Below the pieces are notes generated by a model. It searched no databases, was not told the DNA's origin, and was given only the letters and a program-made list of their open reading frames with translations. A DNA stretch of 64,000 nt from Flavobacterium frigidarium DSM 17623 (GTDB taxonomy: Bacteria; Bacteroidota; Bacteroidia; Flavobacteriales; Flavobacteriaceae), in NCBI RefSeq assembly GCF_000425505.1, contig NZ_AUDO01000013.1, positions 48,534-112,533 of the forward strand. Reading direction: 5' to 3'. Position 1 is the stretch's first letter; every line of letters starts with the position of its first letter. Shown here one piece after another: positions 53,884 to 63,646 of this stretch. A program made the position numbers and the translations under genes.

Positions 53884-53940
53884 CACTTGCTTGCAATAAA
53901 ACAATCGCATTATAATTGTCATCTTGAGTAGTTTTATAGG

Positions 53941-54022
53941 TAGGAGCAAATTCCTGCTGTTCGCTATATCTTTATGTTTTTAAAGAAAAAACATAGAGGA
54001 TGCCGCTACCATCAGGGCTAGG
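53941..54022. repeat. Structured intergenic repeat, copy 3
   Basis: Starts TAGGAGCAAATTCCTGCTGT and ends GAGGATGCCGCTACCATCAG then GGCTAGG. The central stem is ATC-TTTATGTTTTT / AAAAACATAGAG-GAT, sharing one unpaired G with copies 1 and 2. This copy lies between hmgA and hppD, which are transcribed in the same direction, so it is not limited to convergent gaps. Confidence 0.88.
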
Positions 54023-54129
54023 ATTACGTGCAAATAACAAACAAATTTTAAATTAGAAAAAATCAGTGAAAATCAATTTTATCCGCGTCATTGCGTCTTT
54101 AAATTAGATTTCGCATAAAAATAAATAAA

Positions 54130-55290
54130 ATGGCAAAAGAAGTAAAATCAGTAGAATACGGATTAGAGAAAATATTTGAAGGAGCACAAGATTTCCTTCC
54201 GTTGTTAGGAACAGATTATGTAGAATTCTACGTAGGAAACGCAAAACAATCTGCTCATTATTATAAAACAGCTTTTGGTTATCAATCATTGGCGTATGCC
54301 GGACTTGAAACTGGAGTTAAAGACAGAACATCTTATGTTTTAAAACAAGATAAAATACGCATTGTTTTAACAACACCATTAACGCAAGATTCTCCTATTC
54401 ATGAACATCTTAAAAAACATGGAGACGGAGTAAAAGTAGCGGCTTTATGGGTAGAAGATGCAACATCTGCTTACGAGGAAACCATGAAGCGTGGCGCGCG
54501 CTCTTTTATGGAACCAACAGTAGAGAAAGATGAGCACGGTGAAGTGGTGCGTTCTGGAATTTACACTTATGGAGAAACAGTGCATATTTTTGTAGAACGT
54601 AAAAACTACAATGGTGTTTTCTTACCTGGATATAAAGAATGGAAATCAGATTATAACCCAGAACCAACTGGCTTAAAATACATTGACCATATGGTAGGCA
54701 ATGTAGGTTGGAACGAGATGAATACTTGGGTGAAGTTCTACGAAGAAGTAATGGGATTTGTAAACTTCCTCTCTTTTGATGACAAACAAATCACCACAGA
54801 GTATTCGGCATTAATGAGTAAAGTAATGTCTAATGGAAACGGAAGAATTAAATTCCCAATCAATGAACCAGCCGAAGGAAAGAAAAGATCTCAAATTGAA
54901 GAATACTTAGACTTTTACGGCGGGCCAGGAATACAGCATATTGCTATCGCTACAGATGATATTATTAAAACGGTAAGTCAATTGCGAGCAAGAGGAGTGG
55001 AGTTTTTATCAGCGCCACCTCACGCATATTATGAAGCAATCCCAGAACGATTAGGAGATCACATGAACATGATGAAAGAAGATCTTGGTGAGATTGAAAA
55101 ACTAGCTATCATGGTAGATGCTGATGAAGAGGGGTATTTATTGCAAATATTCACTAAACCGGTGCAAGATCGACCAACCTTATTTTTTGAAATAATACAA
55201 AGAATGGGCGCTAAAGGCTTTGGTGCCGGTAACTTCAAGGCATTATTTGAATCAATAGAGAGAGAACAGGAATTGCGAGGAACGTTGTAA
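54130..55290 (+). CDS. hppD: 4-hydroxyphenylpyruvate dioxygenase
   Basis: 386 residues with two VOC (glyoxalase-like) domains. The iron ligands fall in YIDHMVGNV (first His), GIQHIAIATDDI (second His) and EEGYLLQIFTKP (Glu). It converts 4-hydroxyphenylpyruvate to homogentisate, feeding hmgA upstream. Cytosolic. Confidence 0.94.
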   Translation: MAKEVKSVEYGLEKIFEGAQDFLPLLGTDYVEFYVGNAKQSAHYYKTAFGYQSLAYAGLETGVKDRTSYVLKQDKIRIVLTTPLTQDSPIHEHLKKHGDGVKVAALWVEDATSAYEETMKRGARSFMEPTVEKDEHGEVVRSGIYTYGETVHIFVERKNYNGVFLPGYKEWKSDYNPEPTGLKYIDHMVGNVGWNEMNTWVKFYEEVMGFVNFLSFDDKQITTEYSALMSKVMSNGNGRIKFPINEPAEGKKRSQIEEYLDFYGGPGIQHIAIATDDIIKTVSQLRARGVEFLSAPPHAYYEAIPERLGDHMNMMKEDLGEIEKLAIMVDADEEGYLLQIFTKPVQDRPTLFFEIIQRMGAKGFGAGNFKALFESIEREQELRGTL

Positions 55291-55372
55291 AACGATGTTT
55301 TTTTTGCATTATGTGAAAAAATAACTGTTCAATCGATTCTAATTTTATCAATGTTTTGTTAAACTTTTTTTA

Positions 55373-55406
55373 TTGAATATAGAAGTGAATTTGTTAGCTA
55401 CCTTTG
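55373..55406 (+). promoter_or_regulatory. Strong promoter match upstream of the candidate small RNA
   Basis: TTG at 55373-55375 and TACCTTTG at 55399-55406 (exact TAnnTTTG) are 23 bases apart, within the Bacteroidetes consensus range. It is the only window promoter I found with both elements matching exactly. Confidence 0.72.
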
Positions 55407-55411
55407 CACTC

Positions 55412-55521
55412 GCAAAATGGAAGGGGTGGTTTCCTTCCGATTTGATATAAATTTCATAATTTATAGTTTTTTGGTTAGTTAATAGCATAAAAACTCAGTC
55501 ATTATTTGACTGAGTTTTTTT
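55412..55521 (+). ncRNA. Candidate small RNA or attenuated leader
   Basis: A transcript of about 110 bases would run from the promoter at 55373-55406 to an intrinsic terminator (ACTCAGTC / GACTGAGT plus seven T, 55489-55521). Near its 5' end GGAAGG / CCTTCC (about 55419-55438) forms a hairpin. It also contains a 21-codon ORF (55417-55482, MEGVVSFRFDINFIIYSFLV followed by S). It could be an independent small RNA or an attenuator for the DUF3108-kynA genes that start 60 bases downstream. It resembles no RNA family I know. Confidence 0.5.
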
Positions 55522-55580
55522 GTTTTAATATATTTGGAACAGAATTTGCTTTTCTATAAAGTAAACAGAAAAAGTACGTT

Positions 55581-56348
55581 ATGAAAAAAGTTATTCTATT
55601 CTTTATATTGTTAGCAACAGTAAGCTTTGACACTCGCAATCAAGATGCTTACGACGTAGGTGAATATTTTAAATTTCGTATCCACTACGGTATTGTTAAC
55701 GCCGGTTATGCCACTCTTGAAGTGAAAGATGCTACTCTTAATAGTAAAAAAGTATTTCACGTTGTAGGTAAAGGATACACAACTGGTATGTCTCGTTTTT
55801 TCTTCAAGGTAGACGATTTATATGAAACGTATATCGACAAAGATTCTGGTATGCCTTACCGATTTATTAGAAAAATAGATGAAGGTGGTTATAAGAAAAA
55901 TCAGGAAGGTTTTTTTAATCAGTCTGCTAATAAAGTGACTGTAAAAGATTATAAAAACAACAATGAAAAAACCTTTGTAACACCTAGAAATACACAGGAC
56001 ATTTTATCGTCATTTTATTATTTAAGGAATTACCCAGGAATTGATAAAATTAAACCGGGTGAGTCAATTACTATAGACATGTTCTTTGATGATGAAACAA
56101 CAAAATTTAAGTTAAAGTTTGTAGGTCGTGAAAATATTACAACTAAATTTGGCGTTGTTCCTTCTATGATATTTAAACCACTAGTGCAATCTGGTCGTGT
56201 TTTTAAAGAGAAAGAAAGTGTAACGGTATGGATTTCAGATGATGACAATAGACTGCCTATTCGAATAAAAGCCGACTTAGCAATTGGATCACTCAAAGCA
56301 GATTTAGATGCTTATAAAGGATTAAACAATCCGTTTAAAACAAAATAA
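55581..56348 (+). CDS. DUF3108 domain protein
   Basis: 255 residues. A weak N-terminal hydrophobic stretch (MKKVILFFILLATVSFD) suggests export. The body is beta-rich and fits DUF3108 (YFKFRIHYGIVNAGYATLEV near the start, ESVTVWISDDDNRLPIRIKADLAIGS near the end). Function unknown; the fold is probably a periplasmic beta-barrel-like lipid or sugar carrier. The stop is 2 bases before the kynA start, so the two genes are co-transcribed. Confidence 0.82.
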   Translation: MKKVILFFILLATVSFDTRNQDAYDVGEYFKFRIHYGIVNAGYATLEVKDATLNSKKVFHVVGKGYTTGMSRFFFKVDDLYETYIDKDSGMPYRFIRKIDEGGYKKNQEGFFNQSANKVTVKDYKNNNEKTFVTPRNTQDILSSFYYLRNYPGIDKIKPGESITIDMFFDDETTKFKLKFVGRENITTKFGVVPSMIFKPLVQSGRVFKEKESVTVWISDDDNRLPIRIKADLAIGSLKADLDAYKGLNNPFKTK

Positions 56349-56350
56349 TA

Positions 56351-57292
56351 ATGAACATTAGTGAGCATAGAGAAACTATTTTAAAGGACATCGAACTTAA
56401 ATACGACGCTATAAATCAAAAAACAGATACGCAGCTTGAAGGTCTTCTTTATGCTAAACCAATTACTTATTGGGACTACATTCAAACAGATGCACTACTA
56501 AGTTTACAAACGCAAAGAACAACACTTCCTGACGAAATGGTATTTATAATGTATCATCAAGTAAATGAATTAATCTTCAAGATGATTCTATGGGAAATGC
56601 AACAAATATGTTATTGCGAGAATATTCAAACTCATTTTTTTACGGAACGCTTAATGCGAATAAGTCGTTACTTTGATATGCTTACCACTTCTTTCAGTAT
56701 TATGGAGGAAGGGATGGAAGTAGAGCAATACATGAAATTTAGAAACACCTTAACGCCAGCAAGTGGTTTTCAAAGTGCGCAATATCGTTTAATCGAATTT
56801 ACCTCTACTGATTTGATTAACTTAATCGATAATCGTTTTCGATCTAAAATTGATAGAAGTACGTCTTTTGAAAATGCCTTTGAGCATTTATATTGGCAGG
56901 CCGCTGGAAAAGATTACCATACTGGTACAAAGTCATATTTATTAGAAGAGTTTGAGAAGAAATATAAAAGTGCTTTTTTAAAGCATATGGAGGAATACAA
57001 CACCATCAATATTTATCAAAAGTTCAAGCAGCTTCCCGTTGAAGATCAAAATAATCCTGAACTAGTTAAAGCAATGCGTCACTTTGATCATACTGTGAAT
57101 ATTACTTGGGTTATGCAGCATTTAAATGTAGCAATTAAGTACATAGATCACAGCGGTAAAGGAGATGGTGAAGCGACAGGCGGTAGTGATTGGAAGAAAT
57201 ACATGCATCCAAAATACCAACGAAGGATCTTTTTTCCAGATTTATGGAGTGAAGAGGAATTAGCAAATTGGGGTGTTGAAAAAGTAAGTTAA
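56351..57292 (+). CDS. kynA: Tryptophan 2,3-dioxygenase
   Basis: 313 residues, all-helical haem enzyme. Family features include TYWDYIQTDALLSLQ, MYHQVNELIFKMILWEM (substrate and haem pocket), RNTLTPASGFQSAQYRLIE and HFDHTVNITWVMQHLNVA. It opens the indole ring of tryptophan to N-formylkynurenine. It starts 2 bases after the DUF3108 gene and 18 bases before the M23 peptidase gene. With hppD and hmgA just upstream this forms an aromatic amino acid breakdown cluster. Confidence 0.93.
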   Translation: MNISEHRETILKDIELKYDAINQKTDTQLEGLLYAKPITYWDYIQTDALLSLQTQRTTLPDEMVFIMYHQVNELIFKMILWEMQQICYCENIQTHFFTERLMRISRYFDMLTTSFSIMEEGMEVEQYMKFRNTLTPASGFQSAQYRLIEFTSTDLINLIDNRFRSKIDRSTSFENAFEHLYWQAAGKDYHTGTKSYLLEEFEKKYKSAFLKHMEEYNTINIYQKFKQLPVEDQNNPELVKAMRHFDHTVNITWVMQHLNVAIKYIDHSGKGDGEATGGSDWKKYMHPKYQRRIFFPDLWSEEELANWGVEKVS

Positions 57293-57310
57293 ATACAAAA
57301 AAAATATAGT

Positions 57311-58543
57311 TTGAAGCAAGTATTAATGGTTATCGTGTTATTGACAACAATACTATCTTGTAATAAATCTGCTGACAAAGTTGAAAATAAGACTCCAATA
57401 AAGAAGGTTAAAACCAAAGCAGAAAATTCTGATTTTGGATTTAATTTTGCTGATTTTAATGTAGTTCAAGACACAGTTAGAAAAGGAGACACTTTTGGGA
57501 CCATAATTAACAAGCAAAATATAGGCGATAGAAAAGTTTTTGAAATAGTTGAAAGTGTAAAAGACACTTTTGATGTTAGAATCATAAAACCCAATCGCAT
57601 TTATACAATGTTGAGGTCAAAGAATAAAACCAATAAATTAGAAGTTTTTGTTTACCAACCAGATGCGCTAAGTTACTATATTTTTGATTTAAGAGATTCG
57701 GTTATAGTGGCTCATAAAAAAACGAGACCTATTACAATTAGACGTCGCACAATAGGCGGTGTAGTAAAAGGATCATTATCTGAAACATTGGGTGATGCCG
57801 GTGTTGAAGCCGCTCTAGCGAGTAGAATAACTAAAATTTATTCTTGGTCAATCGACTTTTTTAAATTAAAAAAAGGAGATCGTTACGGAATAACTTTTAC
57901 AGAACGATTTATCAATGACTCCATTTATGATGGTGTTGACGAACTTGAAGCTTCTTTCTTTGAATATAAAGGCAAGTTGGTATATGCTTTTCCTTTTGTT
58001 CAAAATGAATCTAGTGGTAAGGTAGAGTATTATGATGAAGATGGGAAGACACTTAAAAATTTCTTTTTAAAAACCCCAATAAAATTCAGTCGTATAACGT
58101 CTAGGTTTACAATGAATAGATTTCATCCAGTTCAGCATCGATGGAAAGCGCACAAAGGTACAGATTATGCTGCTCCCACTGGTACCCCAATTACAACTAC
58201 AGCTTCTGGAGTGGTAGAACAGGCGGGTTACACTGCAGGAAATGGAAATTATGTAAAAGTAAAACATAATGGAACCTACTCAACTCAATACCTTCATATG
58301 TCAAAAATTCTTGTTCGTCGTGGTCAACATGTTAATCAAGGAGATGTGATAGGTAGAGTAGGAAGTACGGGATTAGCAACGGGACCACATGTGTGTTACC
58401 GTTTCTGGAAAAATGGAGTACAAGTTGATGCTTTGCGACTTAACCTTCCATCGGGAGAGCCAATGACAGGAGGAAATAAAGAGCGTTTTTTAAAGAAAAT
58501 AACGCCTTTAAAGAGAGAATTAGATAGTATTGCTAATTTATAA
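57311..58543 (+). CDS. M23-family peptidoglycan endopeptidase, lipoprotein
   Basis: 410 residues. The start is TTG: it gives MKQVLMVIVLLTTILSC, a lipoprotein signal with a lysine in the n-region; the first in-frame ATG (57326) would remove the lysine. The catalytic LytM domain at the C-terminus has HKGTDYAAPTGTPI, the HxH in YLHMSK...GPHVCYRFW, so the zinc site is complete. The middle (about 50-230) has OapA/LysM-like beta-rich repeats. It cuts peptidoglycan cross-links, anchored in the envelope. Confidence 0.9.
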   Translation: MKQVLMVIVLLTTILSCNKSADKVENKTPIKKVKTKAENSDFGFNFADFNVVQDTVRKGDTFGTIINKQNIGDRKVFEIVESVKDTFDVRIIKPNRIYTMLRSKNKTNKLEVFVYQPDALSYYIFDLRDSVIVAHKKTRPITIRRRTIGGVVKGSLSETLGDAGVEAALASRITKIYSWSIDFFKLKKGDRYGITFTERFINDSIYDGVDELEASFFEYKGKLVYAFPFVQNESSGKVEYYDEDGKTLKNFFLKTPIKFSRITSRFTMNRFHPVQHRWKAHKGTDYAAPTGTPITTTASGVVEQAGYTAGNGNYVKVKHNGTYSTQYLHMSKILVRRGQHVNQGDVIGRVGSTGLATGPHVCYRFWKNGVQVDALRLNLPSGEPMTGGNKERFLKKITPLKRELDSIANL

Positions 58544-58578
58544 TTGACAATTACAGCAACGATCTTAGAAATAGAATT

Positions 58579-58622
58579 AAAAGCGTCAAAGCATTCTCAG
58601 AATGTTTTGACGCTTTTTTTAT
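58579..58622 (+). terminator. Intrinsic terminator
   Basis: AAAAGCGTCAAA / TTTGACGCTTTT with an inner CATT / AATG pairing, followed by seven T. Confidence 0.92.
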
Positions 58623-58723
58623 TCGAAAAAGAATTAGTGGAAAGTTCAATTTGTGCAAACAATTTACTTTTTAAAACATAAATGAGTATTTTTACCTTAC
58701 TTAAAAACTTGAACTAAATAAAA

Positions 58724-60367
58724 ATGGCATTACAAACTAATAACCCTACAACGACGCAGTCTTGGAGTAAACTGCAAGAACACTATCAACAAATGAAAAA
58801 CAGTTCTATTCAAGAAATGTTTGCTGCAGATAACACTAGGGTAGACAAGCTCAATATTCAGTGGAACGATTTCTTAGTAGATTATTCAAAGAATATCATT
58901 ACTCCAGAAACGATGACATTGTTATTTGATTTAGCTAACGAGATGGGATTGAAAGCAGCTATTAACGATTACTTCGAAGGAGCACTTATCAATAAAACGG
59001 AGGGTAGAGCGGTTTTGCATACGGCTTTACGTGCAAAAGATTCAGCTGTGGTTAATGTTAACGGAGAGAATGTAATTCCCGAAATTTATGAGGTTCGAAA
59101 TAAGATAAAGAACTTTACAAATGAAGTTGAAAATGGTGCAAGAAAAGGATACACTGGGAAAGTATTTACTGATGTTGTAAATATTGGAATAGGTGGATCT
59201 GATCTGGGGCCAGCCATGGCTGTAGAAGCTTTGCAGTATTATAAAAATAATCTAAATGTGCATTTTGTTTCTAATGTAGATGGTGATCATGTAAATGAAA
59301 TAATTAAAAAATTAAATCCAGAGACTACGTTATTTGTGATTGTTTCAAAAACGTTTACTACTCAGGAAACTTTAACAAATTCAGAAACGATTAAAAAGTG
59401 GTTTTTAGAATCGGCTTCTCAAGATGATATCGCAAAGCATTTTGTTGCCGTTTCGACGAATATCGAAAAAGTAAGCGCTTTTGGAATTGATCCTCAAAAC
59501 GTTTTTCCAATGTGGGACTGGGTTGGTGGACGATTCTCTTTATGGAGCGCTGTAGGATTAACAATAAGTCTGACTGTAGGATATGATAATTTTGATCAGC
59601 TACTAGCTGGAGCAAATGAAATGGATGAACATTTCAAATCGGCAGAATTTGATGAAAATATTCCAGTGGTTCTAGCGCTTTTAAGTGTTTGGTATAATAA
59701 CTTCTTTGGAGCTGAAAGTGAAGCTTTGATTCCGTATACTCAGTATTTACAAAAGTTGGCTCCTTACTTGCAACAAGGAACGATGGAAAGTAATGGTAAA
59801 TATGTAGGTAGAGACGGTGAGAAAGTGAATTATCAAACCGGAACTATAATTTGGGGAGAGCCAGGGACGAATTCTCAACATGCGTTTTTTCAGTTGATTC
59901 ATCAAGGAACTAAATTAATTCCATGTGACTTTATAGGTTATGTGAAACCGCTTTATGGTGATAAAGAGCATCATGATAAATTGATGTCTAATTTCTTTGC
60001 TCAAACAGAAGCTTTGATGCAGGGAAAATCACAACAACAAGTACAAGCAGAGTTTGATAAACAAGGTTTAGAAAAGTCTGAAGCTGCTTCATTACTACCT
60101 TTTAAGGTTTTTGAAGGAAACAAGCCTACAAATACATTGCTTATAGATAAATTAACACCTAAGTCTTTAGGTTCGTTGATTGCCTTATACGAGCACAAAA
60201 TTTTTGTTCAAGGAATTATTTGGAATATCTTCAGTTTTGATCAATGGGGAGTAGAGTTAGGAAAGCAATTGGCAAATAAGGTATTGGCAGAAATCAACGA
60301 AAACAAAGTAGCAACGCACGACGCTTCTACAAGCTTTTTATTAGATTACTATTTAAAGAATAAATAA
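58724..60367 (+). CDS. pgi: Glucose-6-phosphate isomerase
   Basis: 547 residues, the normal bacterial length. Typical blocks are [28 protein letters not shown], the signature [16 protein letters not shown], and [16 protein letters not shown] with the catalytic histidine. It interconverts glucose-6-phosphate and fructose-6-phosphate. Located between the M23 gene and the TonB receptor, with terminators on both sides, so it is monocistronic. Confidence 0.97.
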   Translation: MALQTNNPTTTQSWSKLQEHYQQMKNSSIQEMFAADNTRVDKLNIQWNDFLVDYSKNIITPETMTLLFDLANEMGLKAAINDYFEGALINKTEGRAVLHTALRAKDSAVVNVNGENVIPEIYEVRNKIKNFTNEVENGARKGYTGKVFTDVVNIGIGGSDLGPAMAVEALQYYKNNLNVHFVSNVDGDHVNEIIKKLNPETTLFVIVSKTFTTQETLTNSETIKKWFLESASQDDIAKHFVAVSTNIEKVSAFGIDPQNVFPMWDWVGGRFSLWSAVGLTISLTVGYDNFDQLLAGANEMDEHFKSAEFDENIPVVLALLSVWYNNFFGAESEALIPYTQYLQKLAPYLQQGTMESNGKYVGRDGEKVNYQTGTIIWGEPGTNSQHAFFQLIHQGTKLIPCDFIGYVKPLYGDKEHHDKLMSNFFAQTEALMQGKSQQQVQAEFDKQGLEKSEAASLLPFKVFEGNKPTNTLLIDKLTPKSLGSLIALYEHKIFVQGIIWNIFSFDQWGVELGKQLANKVLAEINENKVATHDASTSFLLDYYLKNK

Positions 60368-60390
60368 AATTTATAAATTTTAAATATAAT

Positions 60391-60425
60391 AGCCTCAGTA
60401 AATTGTTTTTACTGGGGCTTTGTTG
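60391..60425 (+). terminator. Intrinsic terminator of pgi
   Basis: AGCCTCAGTAAA / TTTACTGGGGCT with a short loop, followed by TTGTTGTTTT. Confidence 0.75.
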
Positions 60426-60864
60426 TTTTAAGGATGTGAAGAGTTATTATGCGTAAACTGAATTGGAATGCATCTATTCAAAAGTTTACTATATGATAAA
60501 AATTGTTTTAAAAGGAGTGATATTAAAGTTAAGGTGATTCTTTAATTTATAAAAAAGGCTATTAAAGTTTCAAATCATAATAGTATATCGACAGGTACTT
60601 AGATTTAATTCCCTTAAGACTTACGTGTCAGCTAATTCCATCAAAATATAATAGCCGTTCTTTTAAGTTTAATAAAAAAAGGTCAAGTTGAAATTATTTT
60701 TTCAATTTTATTTTCTACAATTAATTGATTTATCATTATAAAATATGTGATTCTACGATAGAATGTATATTTATTTAAGGTAAACTGCAATTATAATAAA
60801 ACTTCAATATTACTTAATCAAAAATTTATTAACATTGCCTTAACTTTTATAGCTAAAATAGTTA
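60426..60864. other. Non-coding stretch upstream of the TonB receptor
   Basis: About 440 bases, very AT-rich. I see no ORF with family resemblance, no tRNA and no strong hairpin. It may hold a long leader or distal regulatory sites for the receptor gene. Confidence 0.4.
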
Positions 60865-60872
60865 TAATTTTG
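60865..60872 (+). promoter_or_regulatory. -7 promoter box of the TonB-dependent receptor
   Basis: TAATTTTG, an exact TAnnTTTG match, 24 bases before the start. The nearest TTG (60835) is 27 bases upstream, slightly too far. Confidence 0.55.
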
Positions 60873-60896
60873 CCAAAAATAATAAACTAAACAAAA

Positions 60897-63605
60897 ATGA
60901 AGACAATGAAAAATTGGTTATTCTCTGGAATGCTGTTTTTAGTAGCTGTAACGGCGTTTTCTCAAGGAAAAGTTACGGGAACTATTACTGATGGACAAGG
61001 TTCTTTACCTGGTGCTAACGTTGCTATTAAAGGTGCTACAACTGGAGTTTCAGCAGATTTTAATGGTAAATTTTCAATTAATTCTACTACAAGTAAAGGA
61101 GAATTAGTTATTTCTTTTATAGGTTTCGAAAATAAAATTGTGAAGTTTTCTGTTGCAGACGGTGGAACAGTAAATTTAGGATCTATTGTTTTAACGTCAA
61201 ATTCAAATGAATTAGATGAGATTGTTGTTACTTCAAGTGTAATTGATATTGCAAAAGATAGAAAAACACCTGTAGCAGTTTCAACAATTAAGGCTTCGGA
61301 AATTCAAGAAAAACTTGGTTCTCAAGAGTTTCCTGAAATTTTAGCAAATACTCCTTCAGTATATGTTACTAAGCAAGGTGGTGGTTATGGTGATTCTAGA
61401 ATTAATATTCGTGGTTTTGATCAAAGAAACATTGCTGTGATGATTAACGGGGTTCCTGTTAATGATATGGAGAATGGTTCAGTATACTGGTCTAACTGGG
61501 CTGGATTATCTGATGTTACTTCAGCTATGCAAGTACAAAGAGGTTTAGGTTCTTCTAAGTTGGCAATTTCTTCAGTAGGAGGGACAATAAACGTTGTTAC
61601 AAGAACTTCTGATATGAAAGAAGGTGGTTCAGTATCTTCTACTTTTGGTAACGATAATTACTTAAAAGTGCAAGGTTCATACAACACAGGAGTGATGGAT
61701 AATGGTTTATCTGCTTCTGTTTTAATTAGCTCTACAACTGGAGATGGTTATGTTAATGGTACTTCTTTTGAAGGTAAAAACTATTTTCTTGCTTTAGGTT
61801 ACAAGGCTAATGATAAGCACGATTTTCAATTTACTTTCACAGGTGCTCCTCAATGGCATCACCAAAGAAGTTTTGCTAATAAAATATCAGAGTACATCAA
61901 ATACGGTGATGCTGCTGCAAATGAGCCAAACATAAAATATAATTCAGATTTCGGATACAGAAATGGACAAGAGTTTTCTTATGCTAGAAATTTCTACAGT
62001 AAGCCTGTAGCTTCATTCAACTGGGATTTTAAAATAAACGACAATACAAAATTATCAGCAGTAGCTTACGGATCTTGGGGTCGTGGAGGAGGAACTGGTA
62101 GTATCGGTAGTAACCCTTATTCAGCAGCAAAAACTGCAGATGGTTTAATGCAAATAGATGAATTTGTTAAATACAATAATGGTCAACCTAATGCTGTAGG
62201 TACAGGAACAAATCTTTTTTTAGTTCCTAATGCTGATGGTCAAAATATTGCAAATAGCAGAAATGGGTATATTAGAAGAGCTTCTATTAACTCACACAAC
62301 TGGTATGGTGCGGTAGTAAACTTGAACAAAAAATTATCTGAACAAATTACTTTAGATTTTGGAATTGATGCAAGAACTTACACTGGTTTTCACTTTAGAA
62401 ACTTAAGTGATTTACTTGGCGCAGATGGTTATTTAGATAATGCAGATATCAATAACCCAAATAGGACTTTAACTAAAACGTATGATTCTTCAGCGAGTTT
62501 AAATCCTTTCAGTAATGTTAAAGATCAAGAAAAAATAGCTTATAATAACAATGGATATGTAAACTGGCTTGGTGCTTTTACACAATTAGAATACTCAGTT
62601 AATGATATTTCTGCTTTCTTTCAAGGAGCTATATCTCAACAAGGTTTTAAAAGAGAAGATACATTTACTTACCTAGAATCAGATCCACTTTACAAAACAG
62701 GTTTTGAAAACTTGATTGGAGGAAACGTTAAAGGTGGTGTTAACTATAATGTTAGTGAAACAAGTAATGTATTTGTAAATACTGGTTTTTATTCAAAACA
62801 ACCATTTTTTAATGCGGTATACCCTAACAATCTTTCAGTAGTTGCTGAAAATTTAGTAAACGAAAAAGTATTTGGATTAGAAGGTGGATATGGTTTCCGT
62901 TCTAAAGTGTTTACTGCAAACTTAAATGTTTACTACACTTCTTGGAGAGATAGATACCAAAGAAATTCTGATCCGTCTATTGATAACGTTGGTGGGTATT
63001 TTGACTACAATGGTTTAACGGAAATTCATTCAGGTGTAGAGCTTGAAATGAATGCTAAACCAACACCAAAATTAAGTTTGAATGCGATGATTTCTATTGG
63101 TAACTGGTTTTACAAAGGAAATGTTAAAAGTAATAGATTTGATATTGATAATAACGTAATAGGTGATGGAGCTCCTACAACTTTATATTTAGATAAGTTA
63201 AAAGTTGGAGATGCTGCTCAAAATACAGCAAGTATAGGTGCTAAGTACGAAGTTGTAGAAAGATTAAGCTTAGATGCAAACTATAGAGTTTCTGATAAGT
63301 TATATGCTGCAATCGATCCGACAAAATTTACAACTGAGGAAAATGACGGAACATTACAGTTGCCTTCTTACGGTTTAATGGATGCTGGTTTGTCTTATAA
63401 ATTATTACTTGGTGAAAACAAGTTGAGTTCATTAAATTTTAGACTTAATGTAAATAACGTTTTGGACGAGGTTTATATTTCTGAATCAAGAACTAATAAT
63501 TTTGCAACAGCAACATCTGCTACTTACGATGGTGTTGATACTAGTAACCAAGTTTTCTTTGGTTTTGGTAGAACATGGAACTTAAGTCTTCGTTTCAACT
63601 TCTAA
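60897..63605 (+). CDS. TonB-dependent receptor with CarboxypepD_reg domain
   Basis: 902 residues. Signal peptide MKNWLFSGMLFLVAVTAFSQ after a short MKT. CarboxypepD_reg-like domain (about 25-110: KVTGTITDGQGSLPGANVAIKGAT), then plug domain (about 125-235: DRKTPVAVSTI, INIRGFDQRNIAVMINGVPVNDME) and a 22-strand barrel to the terminal WNLSLRFNF. It takes up a large nutrient (glycan, peptide, phosphate or iron complex) across the outer membrane using TonB energy. No SusD-like partner follows within the window; an IS element begins about 40 bases downstream. Confidence 0.94.
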   Translation: MKTMKNWLFSGMLFLVAVTAFSQGKVTGTITDGQGSLPGANVAIKGATTGVSADFNGKFSINSTTSKGELVISFIGFENKIVKFSVADGGTVNLGSIVLTSNSNELDEIVVTSSVIDIAKDRKTPVAVSTIKASEIQEKLGSQEFPEILANTPSVYVTKQGGGYGDSRINIRGFDQRNIAVMINGVPVNDMENGSVYWSNWAGLSDVTSAMQVQRGLGSSKLAISSVGGTINVVTRTSDMKEGGSVSSTFGNDNYLKVQGSYNTGVMDNGLSASVLISSTTGDGYVNGTSFEGKNYFLALGYKANDKHDFQFTFTGAPQWHHQRSFANKISEYIKYGDAAANEPNIKYNSDFGYRNGQEFSYARNFYSKPVASFNWDFKINDNTKLSAVAYGSWGRGGGTGSIGSNPYSAAKTADGLMQIDEFVKYNNGQPNAVGTGTNLFLVPNADGQNIANSRNGYIRRASINSHNWYGAVVNLNKKLSEQITLDFGIDARTYTGFHFRNLSDLLGADGYLDNADINNPNRTLTKTYDSSASLNPFSNVKDQEKIAYNNNGYVNWLGAFTQLEYSVNDISAFFQGAISQQGFKREDTFTYLESDPLYKTGFENLIGGNVKGGVNYNVSETSNVFVNTGFYSKQPFFNAVYPNNLSVVAENLVNEKVFGLEGGYGFRSKVFTANLNVYYTSWRDRYQRNSDPSIDNVGGYFDYNGLTEIHSGVELEMNAKPTPKLSLNAMISIGNWFYKGNVKSNRFDIDNNVIGDGAPTTLYLDKLKVGDAAQNTASIGAKYEVVERLSLDANYRVSDKLYAAIDPTKFTTEENDGTLQLPSYGLMDAGLSYKLLLGENKLSSLNFRLNVNNVLDEVYISESRTNNFATATSATYDGVDTSNQVFFGFGRTWNLSLRFNF

Positions 63606-63646
63606 TTAAATAATAATATTCATAAAAACCCTCATTTCATTAGGAA

